Below are positions 6,684 through 14,544 of a DNA stretch of 18,902 nt, piece after piece; position 1 is the stretch's first letter; each line of letters opens with the position of its first letter. The notes beneath the pieces were generated by a model, which was not told the origin of the DNA, ran no database searches, and worked only from the letters and a program-made list of their open reading frames with translations. Origin of the DNA: Ruminococcus flavefaciens (GTDB lineage: Bacteria > Bacillota > Clostridia > Oscillospirales > Ruminococcaceae); assembly GCA_902792495.1 (NCBI GenBank), contig CADBAC010000039.1, positions 1 through 18,902 on the forward strand. The letters are read 5' to 3'. The translations under genes and the position numbers were made by a program.

Positions 6684-6739
6684 TGCTTTCTGCGCTCTGC
6701 TTTCTGCGCTCTGCTCTCTGCGCTCTGCGCTCTGTTTAG
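6684..6739. repeat. 7-bp tandem repeat (TGCKYTC)n
   Basis: Seven consecutive 7-base units, TGCTTTC, TGCGCTC, TGCTTTC, TGCGCTC, TGCTCTC, TGCGCTC, TGCGCTC, then a decayed eighth unit TGTTTAG. It begins exactly where the CTAC foot of REP-like copy F ends. Confidence 0.85.
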
Positions 6740-6800
6740 TGCCAGCGAGCGAAAGCAGATCAAGCTTAACGTACAAAGTCAGGCGCCTGCGCCGACTCGT

Positions 6801-6823
6801 GGACCGCCAACGGGGGCGTCCCC
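6801..6823 (-). repeat. Degenerate REP-like hairpin, copy G, at the purB stop
   Basis: GGACCGCC and GGGGCGTCC pair imperfectly. The foot reads CGCTTA instead of CTAC and the purB stop codon follows within two bases. Without a T tract it is not a convincing terminator, although it could protect the purB 3' end. Confidence 0.5.
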
Positions 6824-6825
6824 GC

Positions 6826-8265
6826 TTAGTTCTTCATTTCAAAGCTTTCGCCGAGAATGTCCTTGTTTGCGTCAAGGATAGGCTTGATGCACTCAGCAAG
6901 GAACTCGTCTACCTGCTGTGAGCTTCTGCCTGTGTAGTTCTCAGGCTTGAGAACTGCGTCAAGTTCTTCCTTTGTAACCATGAACATCGGATCAGCCTCG
7001 ATAAGTTCGCAGAGGTTATTGTCAAGACCTCTCTCCTTAACGTTTGCGCCTGCCTCCATGGAGTAATCCATGATGCGGTCGTGGAGTTCCTGACGGTTGC
7101 CGCCCTTCTTAACAGCGTCCATCATGATGTTTTCGCTTGCCATGAATGGAAGCTCAGCCATTACTCTGCGTCTTATCATCTCGGGATATACAACGATACC
7201 ATTTGTAACGTTCATCATGATGTTGAGTATAGCGTCAACGCCGAGGAATGCCTCAGCTACTGAGATACGCTTGTTTGCTGAGTCGTCAAGAGTTCTCTCG
7301 AACCACTGTGTACCTGCTGTGAATGCAGGGTTGAGGCTGTCTATCATTACGTAACGTGCAAGGGAAGTGATTCTCTCGCATCTCATAGGATTGCGCTTGT
7401 AAGCCATAGCAGATGAACCGATCTGCTTCTTTTCTCTTGGTTCTTCCATTTCCTTGAATGACTGGAGAATTCTCATATCATTTGAGAACTTGCTTGCTGT
7501 CTGAGCGATATCGCTGAGAACTTCAAGAACCTTTGAATCCACCTTACGTGAATAAGTCTGACCTGAAACAGGAACAACTGCATCGAAGCCCATTTCCTCA
7601 GCTATCATCTTTTCAAGCTGCTTTATCTTGTTTGTGTCGCCCTCGAAAAGCTCCATGAAAGAAGCCTGAGTACCTGTAGTACCCTTTGAACCGAGAAGCT
7701 TTAATGTAGACATACGGTACTCTAAGTCCTCGAAGTCCATGAGAAGTTCATTGAGCCAGAGAGTTGCTCTCTTGCCTACAGTAGTAAGCTGTGCAGGCTG
7801 GAGGTGTGTGTAAGCCAGACAGGGCATATTCTTGTACTGGTCTGCAAACTTAGCCAGATTGTTCATAACATTGAGGAGTTTTCTGCGTACAACCTTGAGG
7901 GCATCACGCATGATGATAATGTCAGTGTTATCACCTACGTAGCATGAAGTTGCGCCGAGGTGGATGATACCTGCTGCATCAGGGCAGGCCTGACCGTATG
8001 TGAAAACGTGAGCCATAACATCGTGACGGGTTATCTTTTCACGCTCTGCTGCCATTTCGTAGTCAACGTCGTTGATGTGTTCTTCAAGCTGCTTAACCTG
8101 TGCCTCGGTAATAGGGAGACCCAGCTTCATTTCTGCTCTTGCGAGAGCCACCCAGAGTTTTCTCCAGGTAGTGAATTTCTTATCAGCTGAGAAAATGTAC
8201 TGCATTTCCTCGCTTGCATAACGTGTACAGAATGGGCTTTCATAGCTTTTGATATTATCGCTCAT
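6826..8265 (-). CDS. purB: Adenylosuccinate lyase
   Basis: 479 aa, fumarase/aspartase superfamily, cytoplasmic homotetramer. It splits SAICAR to AICAR and adenylosuccinate to AMP, each releasing fumarate, in purine synthesis. Seen in the sequence: TSCYVGDNTD (107-115), THLQPAQ with the conserved His154, and the superfamily signature GSSAMAYKRNPMRCE (283-297), whose serines lie in the catalytic loop. The length and the AYKRNP form resemble the longer, eukaryote-like PurB group rather than the 430-aa B. subtilis type. ATG 8265 has AAAGGAG 8 bases upstream; an upstream in-frame ATG at 8307 lacks this. It is transcribed from its own consensus promoter at 8454-8482 through a long structured leader. 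No other pur gene is adjacent. Confidence 0.96.
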   Translation of the reverse strand: MSDNIKSYESPFCTRYASEEMQYIFSADKKFTTWRKLWVALARAEMKLGLPITEAQVKQLEEHINDVDYEMAAEREKITRHDVMAHVFTYGQACPDAAGIIHLGATSCYVGDNTDIIIMRDALKVVRRKLLNVMNNLAKFADQYKNMPCLAYTHLQPAQLTTVGKRATLWLNELLMDFEDLEYRMSTLKLLGSKGTTGTQASFMELFEGDTNKIKQLEKMIAEEMGFDAVVPVSGQTYSRKVDSKVLEVLSDIAQTASKFSNDMRILQSFKEMEEPREKKQIGSSAMAYKRNPMRCERITSLARYVMIDSLNPAFTAGTQWFERTLDDSANKRISVAEAFLGVDAILNIMMNVTNGIVVYPEMIRRRVMAELPFMASENIMMDAVKKGGNRQELHDRIMDYSMEAGANVKERGLDNNLCELIEADPMFMVTKEELDAVLKPENYTGRSSQQVDEFLAECIKPILDANKDILGESFEMKN

Positions 8266-8280
8266 GACTTTTTCTCCTTT

Positions 8281-8314
8281 AAAAACAATACTTGCGCTCA
8301 AACGCATATTTTTT
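8281..8314 (-). terminator. Possible attenuator hairpin in the purB leader
   Basis: On the minus strand AAAAAATATGCG, loop TTTGAG, CGCA, a 2-base bulge and TATTG followed by TTTTT. The T run ends at the purB Shine-Dalgarno. The stem is short, so this is a candidate only. Confidence 0.35.
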
Positions 8315-8318
8315 CATT

Positions 8319-8454
8319 TTAAGGCAACACCGCACAAAACTTGTGCTGAAGATGCGCCGACAGATTTTTCGTCAGATTGTATAGAAATTCCGCAGGCATA
8401 CTGACGTATGTCAAGGGATTTCTGTGCAAGATGACGGATGCGGTGTTGCCTTAA
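8319..8454. repeat. 136-bp MITE-like element with 16-bp terminal inverted repeats
   Basis: Ends are TTAAGGCAACACCGCA and its exact complement TGCGGTGTTGCCTTAA. Inside are a hairpin CACAA / TTGTG, and a long interrupted stem built from CGTCA / TGACG, AGAAATTCC / GGGATTTCT and CATAC / GTATG. There is no coding capacity. It fills the space between the -10 box and the leader of purB. It may be a non-autonomous mobile element or a structured RNA; repeat status in the genome cannot be seen from this window. Confidence 0.65.
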
Positions 8455-8482
8455 TTATAGCATTTTCTTCACGCTCTGTCAA
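8454..8482 (-). promoter_or_regulatory. Perfect consensus sigma-A promoter of purB
   Basis: Minus strand TTGACA, 17 bases, TATAAT, all twelve bases matching. The last base of the -10 box overlaps the first base of the 136-bp element, so transcription should begin inside its outer arm. Confidence 0.88.
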
Positions 8483-8497
8483 TCGTCACATACGACC

Positions 8498-8519
8498 AAA
8501 AAAGGAAGCCGAAGCTTCC
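8498..8519 (-). terminator. Intrinsic terminator of the GH13 gene
   Basis: Minus strand GGAAGC, loop TTCG, GCTTCC, then TTTTTT. The UUCG tetraloop and six Us make it a strong terminator, 9 bases after the gene's stop codon. Confidence 0.9.
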
Positions 8520-8527
8520 CTTTAATG

Positions 8528-10414
8528 TTATTTTATAAATTTAGCATTTATGATAGTATAGCCGTATGGCGGTACGTATACCGTATCATTCTCGAATCTG
8601 CCGTAACAGGCTGTGAGATTCTCGAAGCGGCTGAGGTGTGAGCTCATATTTCCGATAGCCACCTCGTCACCTGAGCGGTTGATGAAGAAGATATAGTCCA
8701 TCTCATCGCCCTGACGGGTAAATGCGGCTACTCGTCCGTCGACCACATTTTCCTCGTTCAGCACGAAATAAGTACGTCCGCACTTCAGGTTGGGGATGCT
8801 TTTCCTTACTCTGCCAAGCTCTCTGACATAGCTTATAAGCTCCTGATCCTCATTGCCCCAGGGATAGCAGCGGCGGTTGAAGGGGTCCTTGTAGCCCTGC
8901 ATTCCTGCTTCGTCGCCGTAGTAAATGCTGGGAACTCCCGGAAGGAAGTATATCAGCGCAAATGCGGCTTTGAGGAGGTTCTTGCCGTACTGATACTGCT
9001 CATCAGTCAGGTAGCGTTCAGCCTGCCATTCCTTGCTCATGCCCTCGCAGTTATCGCCGCCGAGACGGTTGATAGCACGTTCGATATCGTGGGTGGATAC
9101 GAAATTCATAAGGGTGTGGACGGTATGTTTCGGATAATTCTCAACGATAGTCATGATCGAGAATATGAACTCCTTCGGGTCGCCGCCTTTCAGGAATCTG
9201 ATGATAGCTTCACGGAAAGGATAGTTCATGACCGAGTCAAGCTGATATCCCAGGAGATAGCGTCTCTTTACGCCGTAGCTTTCCTTGTTGGAAGCGTCCT
9301 CCCAGACCTCACCGATAATGATCTTATCCTGTGAGAACGACTTTACCGAGCGTCTCAGGTTATTGAGGAACTGGTCGGGAAGTTCATCCGCAACGTCGAG
9401 GCGATAGCCTGCTGCGCCCTTGCTGAGCCAGTAGTGGAGAACTCCGTCCTCACCGCAGATGTAGTCGGTGTAGTTCTCGTCATTTTCGTTGACGTTGGGT
9501 AGAGTGTCGATGCCCCACCATGACTCATAGACATCGGGATAGTTGATGAAAGAGTACCAGTCGTAGTATTTGCTCTCGGTGGACTGATAAGCGCCCACTG
9601 TGTCGTATCTGCCGAACTTGTTGAAGTAGATGCTGTCAGCGCCTGTATGAGAGAATACGCCGTCAAGGATCACGGATATACCGTACTTCTTTGCTTCTGT
9701 GCAAAGCTCCTCAAACTCCTCATTGGTACCGAGGAGAGGGTCTGCCTTCATGTAGTTTGCGGTATTGTAGCGGTGATTCTCGTGGGATTCAAATATAGGA
9801 TTAAGGTAAATGCAGGTAACGCCCAGGTCGTAAAGATAGGGAAGTTTTGACTGTATTCCTGCGAAATCTCCGCCGAAGTAGTCGTTATTCCAGACATGGC
9901 CGTTCTGATCGGGCTTATAGTAAGGAGTACCGCCCCAGTCCTCACGAAGAACACGGTCCTCGGGGACATTATCGTGCTTCTTGCCGCTCTTGCAGAAACG
10001 GTCGGGGAATATCTGATACATTATGCCGCCCTTGATGAAATCGGGAGTCTGATACTCGCTGGAGTAAACGGTCAGCTGGAAAAGCTCTCCGTTGTCTATC
10101 ATTCCCTCATGGCAGTTCACCTTTTTGATATAGTGGCGGATGCCCTGTTCGGTGTATGAAAAATAATAGTAGTGGACATCTGTATATCTCGCATTATACT
10201 CAGCAGAATATGCGATACAGTCATCTTCCTCGGTGACTTCGTTCATATTGATGAAGCGTTCCTTGAAGCCTGTACGGAAAAGAACCACAACAGGCGGATA
10301 GTCTGGTTTTATCTCTTTGGGTAGCCTAATAGTGAATCGTATTGTTTCAAACTGTCTTACAGCTCCGAATATAGATTTGTATCCTAAATTCCAGGTATCA
10401 TAGATAGTTCTCAT
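8528..10414 (-). CDS. GH13 alpha-glycosidase, neopullulanase/cyclomaltodextrinase-like
   Basis: 628 aa. Probably hydrolyses alpha-1,4 and some alpha-1,6 links in maltodextrins or pullulan-like glucans. No signal peptide, so cytoplasmic. The N-terminal 125 residues look like a beta-sandwich domain. The catalytic barrel starts with GGIMYQIFPDRF (129-140), typical of the neopullulanase group. GH13 regions: DGVFSHTG (251-258), GYRLDVADELP with Arg338 and nucleophile Asp340, IIGEVWED with acid/base Glu369, and FVSTHDIER with Asp443. The C-terminal all-beta domain ends in YVPPYGYTIINAKFIK. Start supported by GGAG 8 bases upstream. It lies 91 bases downstream of glgP on the same strand, with a hairpin between, so the two probably serve glycogen or maltodextrin use. 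Exact specificity cannot be told from sequence. Confidence 0.92.
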   Translation of the reverse strand: MRTIYDTWNLGYKSIFGAVRQFETIRFTIRLPKEIKPDYPPVVVLFRTGFKERFINMNEVTEEDDCIAYSAEYNARYTDVHYYYFSYTEQGIRHYIKKVNCHEGMIDNGELFQLTVYSSEYQTPDFIKGGIMYQIFPDRFCKSGKKHDNVPEDRVLREDWGGTPYYKPDQNGHVWNNDYFGGDFAGIQSKLPYLYDLGVTCIYLNPIFESHENHRYNTANYMKADPLLGTNEEFEELCTEAKKYGISVILDGVFSHTGADSIYFNKFGRYDTVGAYQSTESKYYDWYSFINYPDVYESWWGIDTLPNVNENDENYTDYICGEDGVLHYWLSKGAAGYRLDVADELPDQFLNNLRRSVKSFSQDKIIIGEVWEDASNKESYGVKRRYLLGYQLDSVMNYPFREAIIRFLKGGDPKEFIFSIMTIVENYPKHTVHTLMNFVSTHDIERAINRLGGDNCEGMSKEWQAERYLTDEQYQYGKNLLKAAFALIYFLPGVPSIYYGDEAGMQGYKDPFNRRCYPWGNEDQELISYVRELGRVRKSIPNLKCGRTYFVLNEENVVDGRVAAFTRQGDEMDYIFFINRSGDEVAIGNMSSHLSRFENLTACYGRFENDTVYVPPYGYTIINAKFIK

Positions 10415-10470
10415 TAAGTTCTCTCCATTCTCTTGAAATTGATAGACTGTATATCAGCTGTCCTTATCAA

Positions 10471-10496
10471 AATGGGGACGGAAAAGCGTCCCCATT
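10471..10496 (-). terminator. Hairpin between glgP and the GH13 gene, partial terminator
   Basis: Perfect 10-bp stem AATGGGGACG / CGTCCCCATT with loop GAAAAG, 9 bases after the glgP stop. On the minus strand only ATTTTGAT follows, so read-through is likely and it may set the ratio of the two enzymes. Confidence 0.65.
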
Positions 10497-10505
10497 CAGG
10501 TCTGA

Positions 10506-12914
10506 TTATCTTAAATGCCAGATATTCTCAGCGTACTCGGTAACAGCACGGTCAGCGGAGAATATTCCTGCACCTGCGATATTATTCAGTGACATCTTAG
10601 CCCATTTCAGCTTGTCATTGTAGCACTCGGTGATATACTTCTGAGCGTTTCTGTAGCTGTCGAAATCAGCGAGCACCATGTAAGGATCTCTGTCCTTCAG
10701 TGAATTTGCAACATCGTTGAATGTGCAGCCGTTGATACCGCTGTACATACGGTCGATAGCCTCGTGGATAATGCCGTTGTTGTTGTAGATATCAACAGGA
10801 TTGTAGCCTCTTGCCTTCAGTTCGTTGACCTCGGGAGTTGTCATGCCGAAGATGACGATATTCTCATCACCGCAGGCATCCTTGATCTCGATGTTAGCGC
10901 CGTCGAGAGTACCGAGGGTAACTGCACCGTTGAGCATAAGCTTCATATTTCCTGTACCCGAAGCTTCTGTACCTGCAAGTGATATCTGCTCTGATACATC
11001 GGAAGCAGGCATGAGGTGCTCGGAAAGTGTTACGCAGTAATTCTCAAGGAATACCACCTGAAGCTTCTGGTTTATTCTCGGGTTCTTTCTTATCTCCTCG
11101 GATATAGCCCATATCATCTTGATTATCTGCTTTGCGAGATAGTAACCTGGAGCAGCCTTTGCTGCGAAGATATAGGTCTTGGGTGTGTAAGGAGCATCCG
11201 GATTATTGAGCAGATATGCATAATCTGCAAGGATATTCATAACGTTGAGGTGCTGTCTCTTGTATTCGTGGAGACGCTTTACCTGTACGTCGAAGATGCT
11301 GTCCGTATTGAGGACGATACCGCTCTGTGCCTTGACATACTTGGCGAATTCTTCCTTGTTTTCCTTTTTCACAGCCATAAGCTTTGTGAGGACATCCTCA
11401 TCGTTCTCGAACTTCTTCAGCTTAGCCAGTTCAGCGGCGTCCTTGATGAACTTCTTGCCGATAGTTGCGCTGAGAAGCTTGGTAAGTGCAGGATTTGACT
11501 GATACAGCCATCTTCTGTAAGCGATACCGTTTGTTACGTTCTTGAACTTTTCGGGAGTATTCTCGTATTCATCGTGGAATACCGAATCCTTGATGATCTG
11601 TGAGTGAAGCTTGGATACGCCGTTTACGCTGTGTGAAGCGGCAACGCAGAGTGTAGCCATGTGTATCTGGTTGTCCTTGATGATGGACATACGTGTAGTT
11701 TTAGCGCTGTCGCCGCCGTTTCTCTCCATGAGAGACTGGCAGTAGCGGTTGTTGATCTCTACTATAATAGAGAAGATTCTCGGAACAACTGTCTTGACAA
11801 GGTTTACATCCCACTTTTCAAGAGCCTCAGCCATAACGGTGTGGTTTGTGTAAGCGAAAGTTCTTGTAACGATATCCCATGCCTTTTCCCATGTATATCC
11901 GCAGTCGTCGAGAAGTATTCTCATCAGTTCGGGGATAGCGAGAGTAGGATGAGTGTCGTTGATGTGGATAGCTACCTTGTCAGCAAGGTTTTCGAGAGTT
12001 CCGTAAACGTTCATGTGGCTTCTTACTATATCGCCTACAGCGGCAGCGCACATGAAGTACTGCTGACGAAGACGGAGGCTCTTTCCTTCAAGATGATTAT
12101 CATTAGGATAGAGTATCTTTGATATAGCGTTTGCGATGGAGTTCTGAGCGAGAGCCTGATCGTAATTGCCCTTGTTGAACATCTCCATGTTGAAGTTAGG
12201 AGCCTTTGCTGACCAGAGACGGAGCACTGATACTCCCTCTCCGCCGTAGCCTGATACATACATATCATAAGGTGTAGCCACAACTGTGTTGTAGTTTACG
12301 TGGGAGATGTAGTGGTACTGATGGTCCCAGTATTCCTGAAGGTCGCCTTCAAAGTGGACATCTATCGAAAGCTCAGGCTTCGGCACCAGCCATACGCTTC
12401 CGCCGGGGAGCCAGTTATCGGGGAGCTCTGTCTGCCAGCCGTCTTCAAGCTTCTGCTGGAAGATACCGTATTCGTAGCATATAGAGTGACCCATAGCAGG
12501 GAAGCCTGTGGTAGCAAGGCCATCCAGGTAGCAGGCAGCGAGTCTTCCAAGACCGCCGTTGCCGAGACCTGCGTCAGGCTCGTACTCGTATATCTTATCA
12601 AGGTTTATATCATAATTCTTGAGCATAGCCTTTATGCCGTCAGCCAGCTCTAAGTTGTAGATGCTTGTTTTGAGGGAACGTCCCATGAGGAATTCCATCG
12701 AGAGATAGTATACCTGCTTTCCGCCTGCGGAGTTGGTGTGGTTGATGAAGCTCTGCCTCTTAGCTCCTAATATTTCCACTATGATCGAAGAAAGCACATG
12801 ATAGACCTGCTTGTCGGAAGCTTCCTCGGGAGAAACGCTGTAGAGAAGCTGAAGTTTCTTCGGGAATTCATCCTTGATCATGTCCATGAGAGGGTTTGCC
12901 TTTTTTGTAGCCAT
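10506..12914 (-). CDS. glgP: Glycogen/maltodextrin phosphorylase
   Basis: 802 aa, full length for GT35. Cytoplasmic PLP enzyme releasing glucose-1-phosphate from non-reducing ends of alpha-1,4 glucans. Visible landmarks: YYLSMEFLMGRSL near residue 70, the substrate region GLGNGGLGRLAACYLD, HINDTHPTLAIPELMR, FDVQVKRLHEYKRQHLN, and the PLP site EASGTGNMKLMLNG in which Lys658 should form the Schiff base. The N-terminus is short (MATKKANPLMDMIKDEF), as in bacterial enzymes that lack the regulatory serine of the muscle enzyme. GGAG lies 7 bases before the ATG. It is the first gene of a probable two-gene unit with the GH13 enzyme downstream. A promoter candidate and an overlapping palindrome lie upstream. 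Confidence 0.97.
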   Translation of the reverse strand: MATKKANPLMDMIKDEFPKKLQLLYSVSPEEASDKQVYHVLSSIIVEILGAKRQSFINHTNSAGGKQVYYLSMEFLMGRSLKTSIYNLELADGIKAMLKNYDINLDKIYEYEPDAGLGNGGLGRLAACYLDGLATTGFPAMGHSICYEYGIFQQKLEDGWQTELPDNWLPGGSVWLVPKPELSIDVHFEGDLQEYWDHQYHYISHVNYNTVVATPYDMYVSGYGGEGVSVLRLWSAKAPNFNMEMFNKGNYDQALAQNSIANAISKILYPNDNHLEGKSLRLRQQYFMCAAAVGDIVRSHMNVYGTLENLADKVAIHINDTHPTLAIPELMRILLDDCGYTWEKAWDIVTRTFAYTNHTVMAEALEKWDVNLVKTVVPRIFSIIVEINNRYCQSLMERNGGDSAKTTRMSIIKDNQIHMATLCVAASHSVNGVSKLHSQIIKDSVFHDEYENTPEKFKNVTNGIAYRRWLYQSNPALTKLLSATIGKKFIKDAAELAKLKKFENDEDVLTKLMAVKKENKEEFAKYVKAQSGIVLNTDSIFDVQVKRLHEYKRQHLNVMNILADYAYLLNNPDAPYTPKTYIFAAKAAPGYYLAKQIIKMIWAISEEIRKNPRINQKLQVVFLENYCVTLSEHLMPASDVSEQISLAGTEASGTGNMKLMLNGAVTLGTLDGANIEIKDACGDENIVIFGMTTPEVNELKARGYNPVDIYNNNGIIHEAIDRMYSGINGCTFNDVANSLKDRDPYMVLADFDSYRNAQKYITECYNDKLKWAKMSLNNIAGAGIFSADRAVTEYAENIWHLR

Positions 12915-12930
12915 AATTGTTCTCCATTCT

Positions 12931-12943
12931 GCCGCCGGGCGGC
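12931..12943. other. GC-rich hairpin in the glgP leader
   Basis: GCCGCCGGGCGGC can fold on itself just upstream of the glgP Shine-Dalgarno in otherwise AT-rich DNA. It could hinder ribosome access; no further evidence. Confidence 0.35.
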
Positions 12944-12955
12944 TATATTACTGCT

Positions 12956-12983
12956 TGTATAATTATTTTTTTGCATTTACCAA
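12956..12983 (-). promoter_or_regulatory. Probable glgP promoter
   Basis: Minus strand TTGGTA, 16 bases, TATACA. Moderate match, in the right place (about 40 bases before the start codon). Confidence 0.45.
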
Positions 12984-12984
12984 A

Positions 12985-12996
12985 AATTTGCAAATT
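12985..12996. promoter_or_regulatory. Perfect 12-bp palindrome next to the glgP -35 box
   Basis: AATTTGCAAATT, one base upstream of the probable -35 box of glgP. It is a good position for an activator or repressor site; the regulator is unknown and it does not match the catabolite (cre) consensus. Confidence 0.4.
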
Positions 12997-13197
12997 CCAC
13001 CTTTTGATAACTTTACAAGCGGTATATTTCAATTATACTCTTTTTCCTCAGATATTTCAACTGTATATTTCAACAAATATTTGTCCACTAAATTTACACA
13101 TTACGAAGCAAAGCCGCAAACTCTGTACAGACTGCCATAAAGCCGCTCCGTTCTCTTGTGAAATATCACTATCAGCGAATAATATTCAAATCAAAAA

Positions 13198-13212
13198 TGT
13201 GCATATTGCACA
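13198..13212. promoter_or_regulatory. Perfect 15-bp inverted repeat TGTGCA-TAT-TGCACA
   Basis: Odd-spaced palindrome about 60 bases upstream of the -35 box of the 13425 gene. It has the shape of a dimeric regulator site. Nothing identifies the regulator. Confidence 0.45.
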
Positions 13213-13270
13213 AAAATTATGTATTTTAACCGTTTTCCGTGAAATTACGTGCAAAATCTAAAAAAAGTAT

Positions 13271-13299
13271 TTGAAATTTATGAAAATGTGTGATATAAT
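13271..13299 (+). promoter_or_regulatory. Sigma-A promoter of the signal-peptidase-like gene
   Basis: TTGAAA, 17 bases, TATAAT. The predicted start near 13306 leaves a leader of about 119 bases. Confidence 0.75.
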
Positions 13300-13424
13300 A
13301 GGAGAGTAAATAATTGTCGGGCTGACTGCCTGTGGCGAGAGAAATAAAGCCGATGACAAAAAATATGTGTAAAAAGGGGATATTTCCCCGAATGACTAAG
13401 TTGAATTGAAAAAGGTGATCGTTT

Positions 13425-14540
13425 ATGGAAAAGAAAAAAGGTTTCTCGATACTCAAATTCGTTATTGTCCTGCTTTGTATTGTACTGATAGCAGCATCCG
13501 TAGTTGTCAACGTTTTCTTCGCAGGCGGAAAAACTCCGAAGATCCTCGATAACTACATTTATATAGTAAAAGAATCCGACAACATGGGTTCGATCGTAAA
13601 CGTGGGTTCAGCCCTCGTTTCCCCCAGCGCAAAGAATATGTCAATCGCAAAGGGCGATGTGGTGCTCTGCAATCCTGCCGATTCCCCCGACACCCTGAAA
13701 CTCCGCAGTATCTACAACATCGATATCACCGATGACGGAATAGCCAACTTCACCACCGCAGACGCTTCAAACGTTCCGAGTGAGCAGACTATCACAAAGG
13801 ACGCTATCAAAGCTATCTGCACAGGCCATCTCGAAAGCGCTGAACTGGGACATTTCATTACTTTTGCTCAGACTCTTACAGGCATAATCGCTCTGCTTAT
13901 TATCCCATGTGTTGTCCTCGTTATACTTCTTATCGCAAAGATCGTTTCTTCCAAGGAGGACGATGAGATCGTTGAGGAAAACTACGATTTCTACGAATAC
14001 GACGGTGACGAGAAAAAGAAGAAGAACAGCCAGCCAAAGGCTCCTGCTTCACACGAAAAGAAGCCTTCTGCCCCTCTCTTTGAACCATCACAGGAAATAC
14101 AGCCAAGTGACGACCTCGAGCGCAAGAAGATGTCTATCGCTGAAAACTTCAGCCAGAAGAAGGTCAATCCGAATTCTCCTTACCAGAAGGAGAAGGAGCG
14201 CACCATGCAGTTCAAGGCTCAGATGGCTGCAAAGCAGGATACACCTCCTGCAAACAACTCACCTGCACCTACTGCTGATACTCTCAGAGATGAGATACTC
14301 AAGAAGAACGAAAAGTCAAATACAGGTTCATTCGGCGCTATAAAGCCTCTTGACAGACCTGCACAGCAGCCTGTTGAAGCAAAGCCTGCCGAGCCTGCCG
14401 CTCAGCCGAAGAAGAGCAGTTCTCCTGATATTTCCGATATCATCAAGAAGAGTGAGAACAGCGCACGCAAGAAGAAGGCTGACGAGATGTCTGTTGATGA
14501 TCTCCTGAAGCTCATCGAAGACGAAAAGAAAAAGCTTTGA
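13425..14540 (+). CDS. Signal-peptidase-I-like membrane protein, probably inactive, with a long cytoplasmic tail
   Basis: 371 aa. Topology: short basic N-terminus, membrane segment 8-33, external domain 34-148, membrane segment 149-173, then a 198-residue charged, proline- and lysine-rich tail in the cytoplasm. The external domain follows the order of SipW/ER-type S26 peptidases: MSIAKGDVVLCN (compare GSMEP..GD), LRSIYNIDITDDG (compare HRI), FTTADASNVPSEQ (compare TKGDAN) and GHFITF followed by the second helix GIIALLIIPCVVLVILLI. The serine motif is altered (SPSAKN, with Ser66 or Ser68) and the usual HR histidine is replaced (KLR), so catalysis is doubtful. AAGGTGAT lies 6 bases upstream. 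It has its own promoter and a strong terminator. The S26 assignment is from pattern, not a search. Confidence 0.6.
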   Translation: MEKKKGFSILKFVIVLLCIVLIAASVVVNVFFAGGKTPKILDNYIYIVKESDNMGSIVNVGSALVSPSAKNMSIAKGDVVLCNPADSPDTLKLRSIYNIDITDDGIANFTTADASNVPSEQTITKDAIKAICTGHLESAELGHFITFAQTLTGIIALLIIPCVVLVILLIAKIVSSKEDDEIVEENYDFYEYDGDEKKKKNSQPKAPASHEKKPSAPLFEPSQEIQPSDDLERKKMSIAENFSQKKVNPNSPYQKEKERTMQFKAQMAAKQDTPPANNSPAPTADTLRDEILKKNEKSNTGSFGAIKPLDRPAQQPVEAKPAEPAAQPKKSSSPDISDIIKKSENSARKKKADEMSVDDLLKLIEDEKKKL

Positions 14541-14544
14541 TCAC

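Larger units (their letters stand above)
12915..13424. other. Divergent control region between glgP and the signal-peptidase-like gene
   Basis: 510 bases, AT-rich, no gene. It holds two outward promoters, two perfect palindromes (12985-12996 and 13198-13212), three direct copies of (T/G)ATATTTCAA at 13023-13032, 13051-13060 and 13064-13073, and a 119-base leader of the plus-strand gene. Confidence 0.6.

Noticed and set aside
8319..8454. Purine riboswitch upstream of purB
   Set aside because: The conserved three-way junction and loop sequences of the purine aptamer are absent; the structure is dominated by terminal inverted repeats instead.
11016..12122. Plus-strand frames inside glgP
   Set aside because: Shadow frames of a well-conserved enzyme; no upstream ribosome site or promoter.
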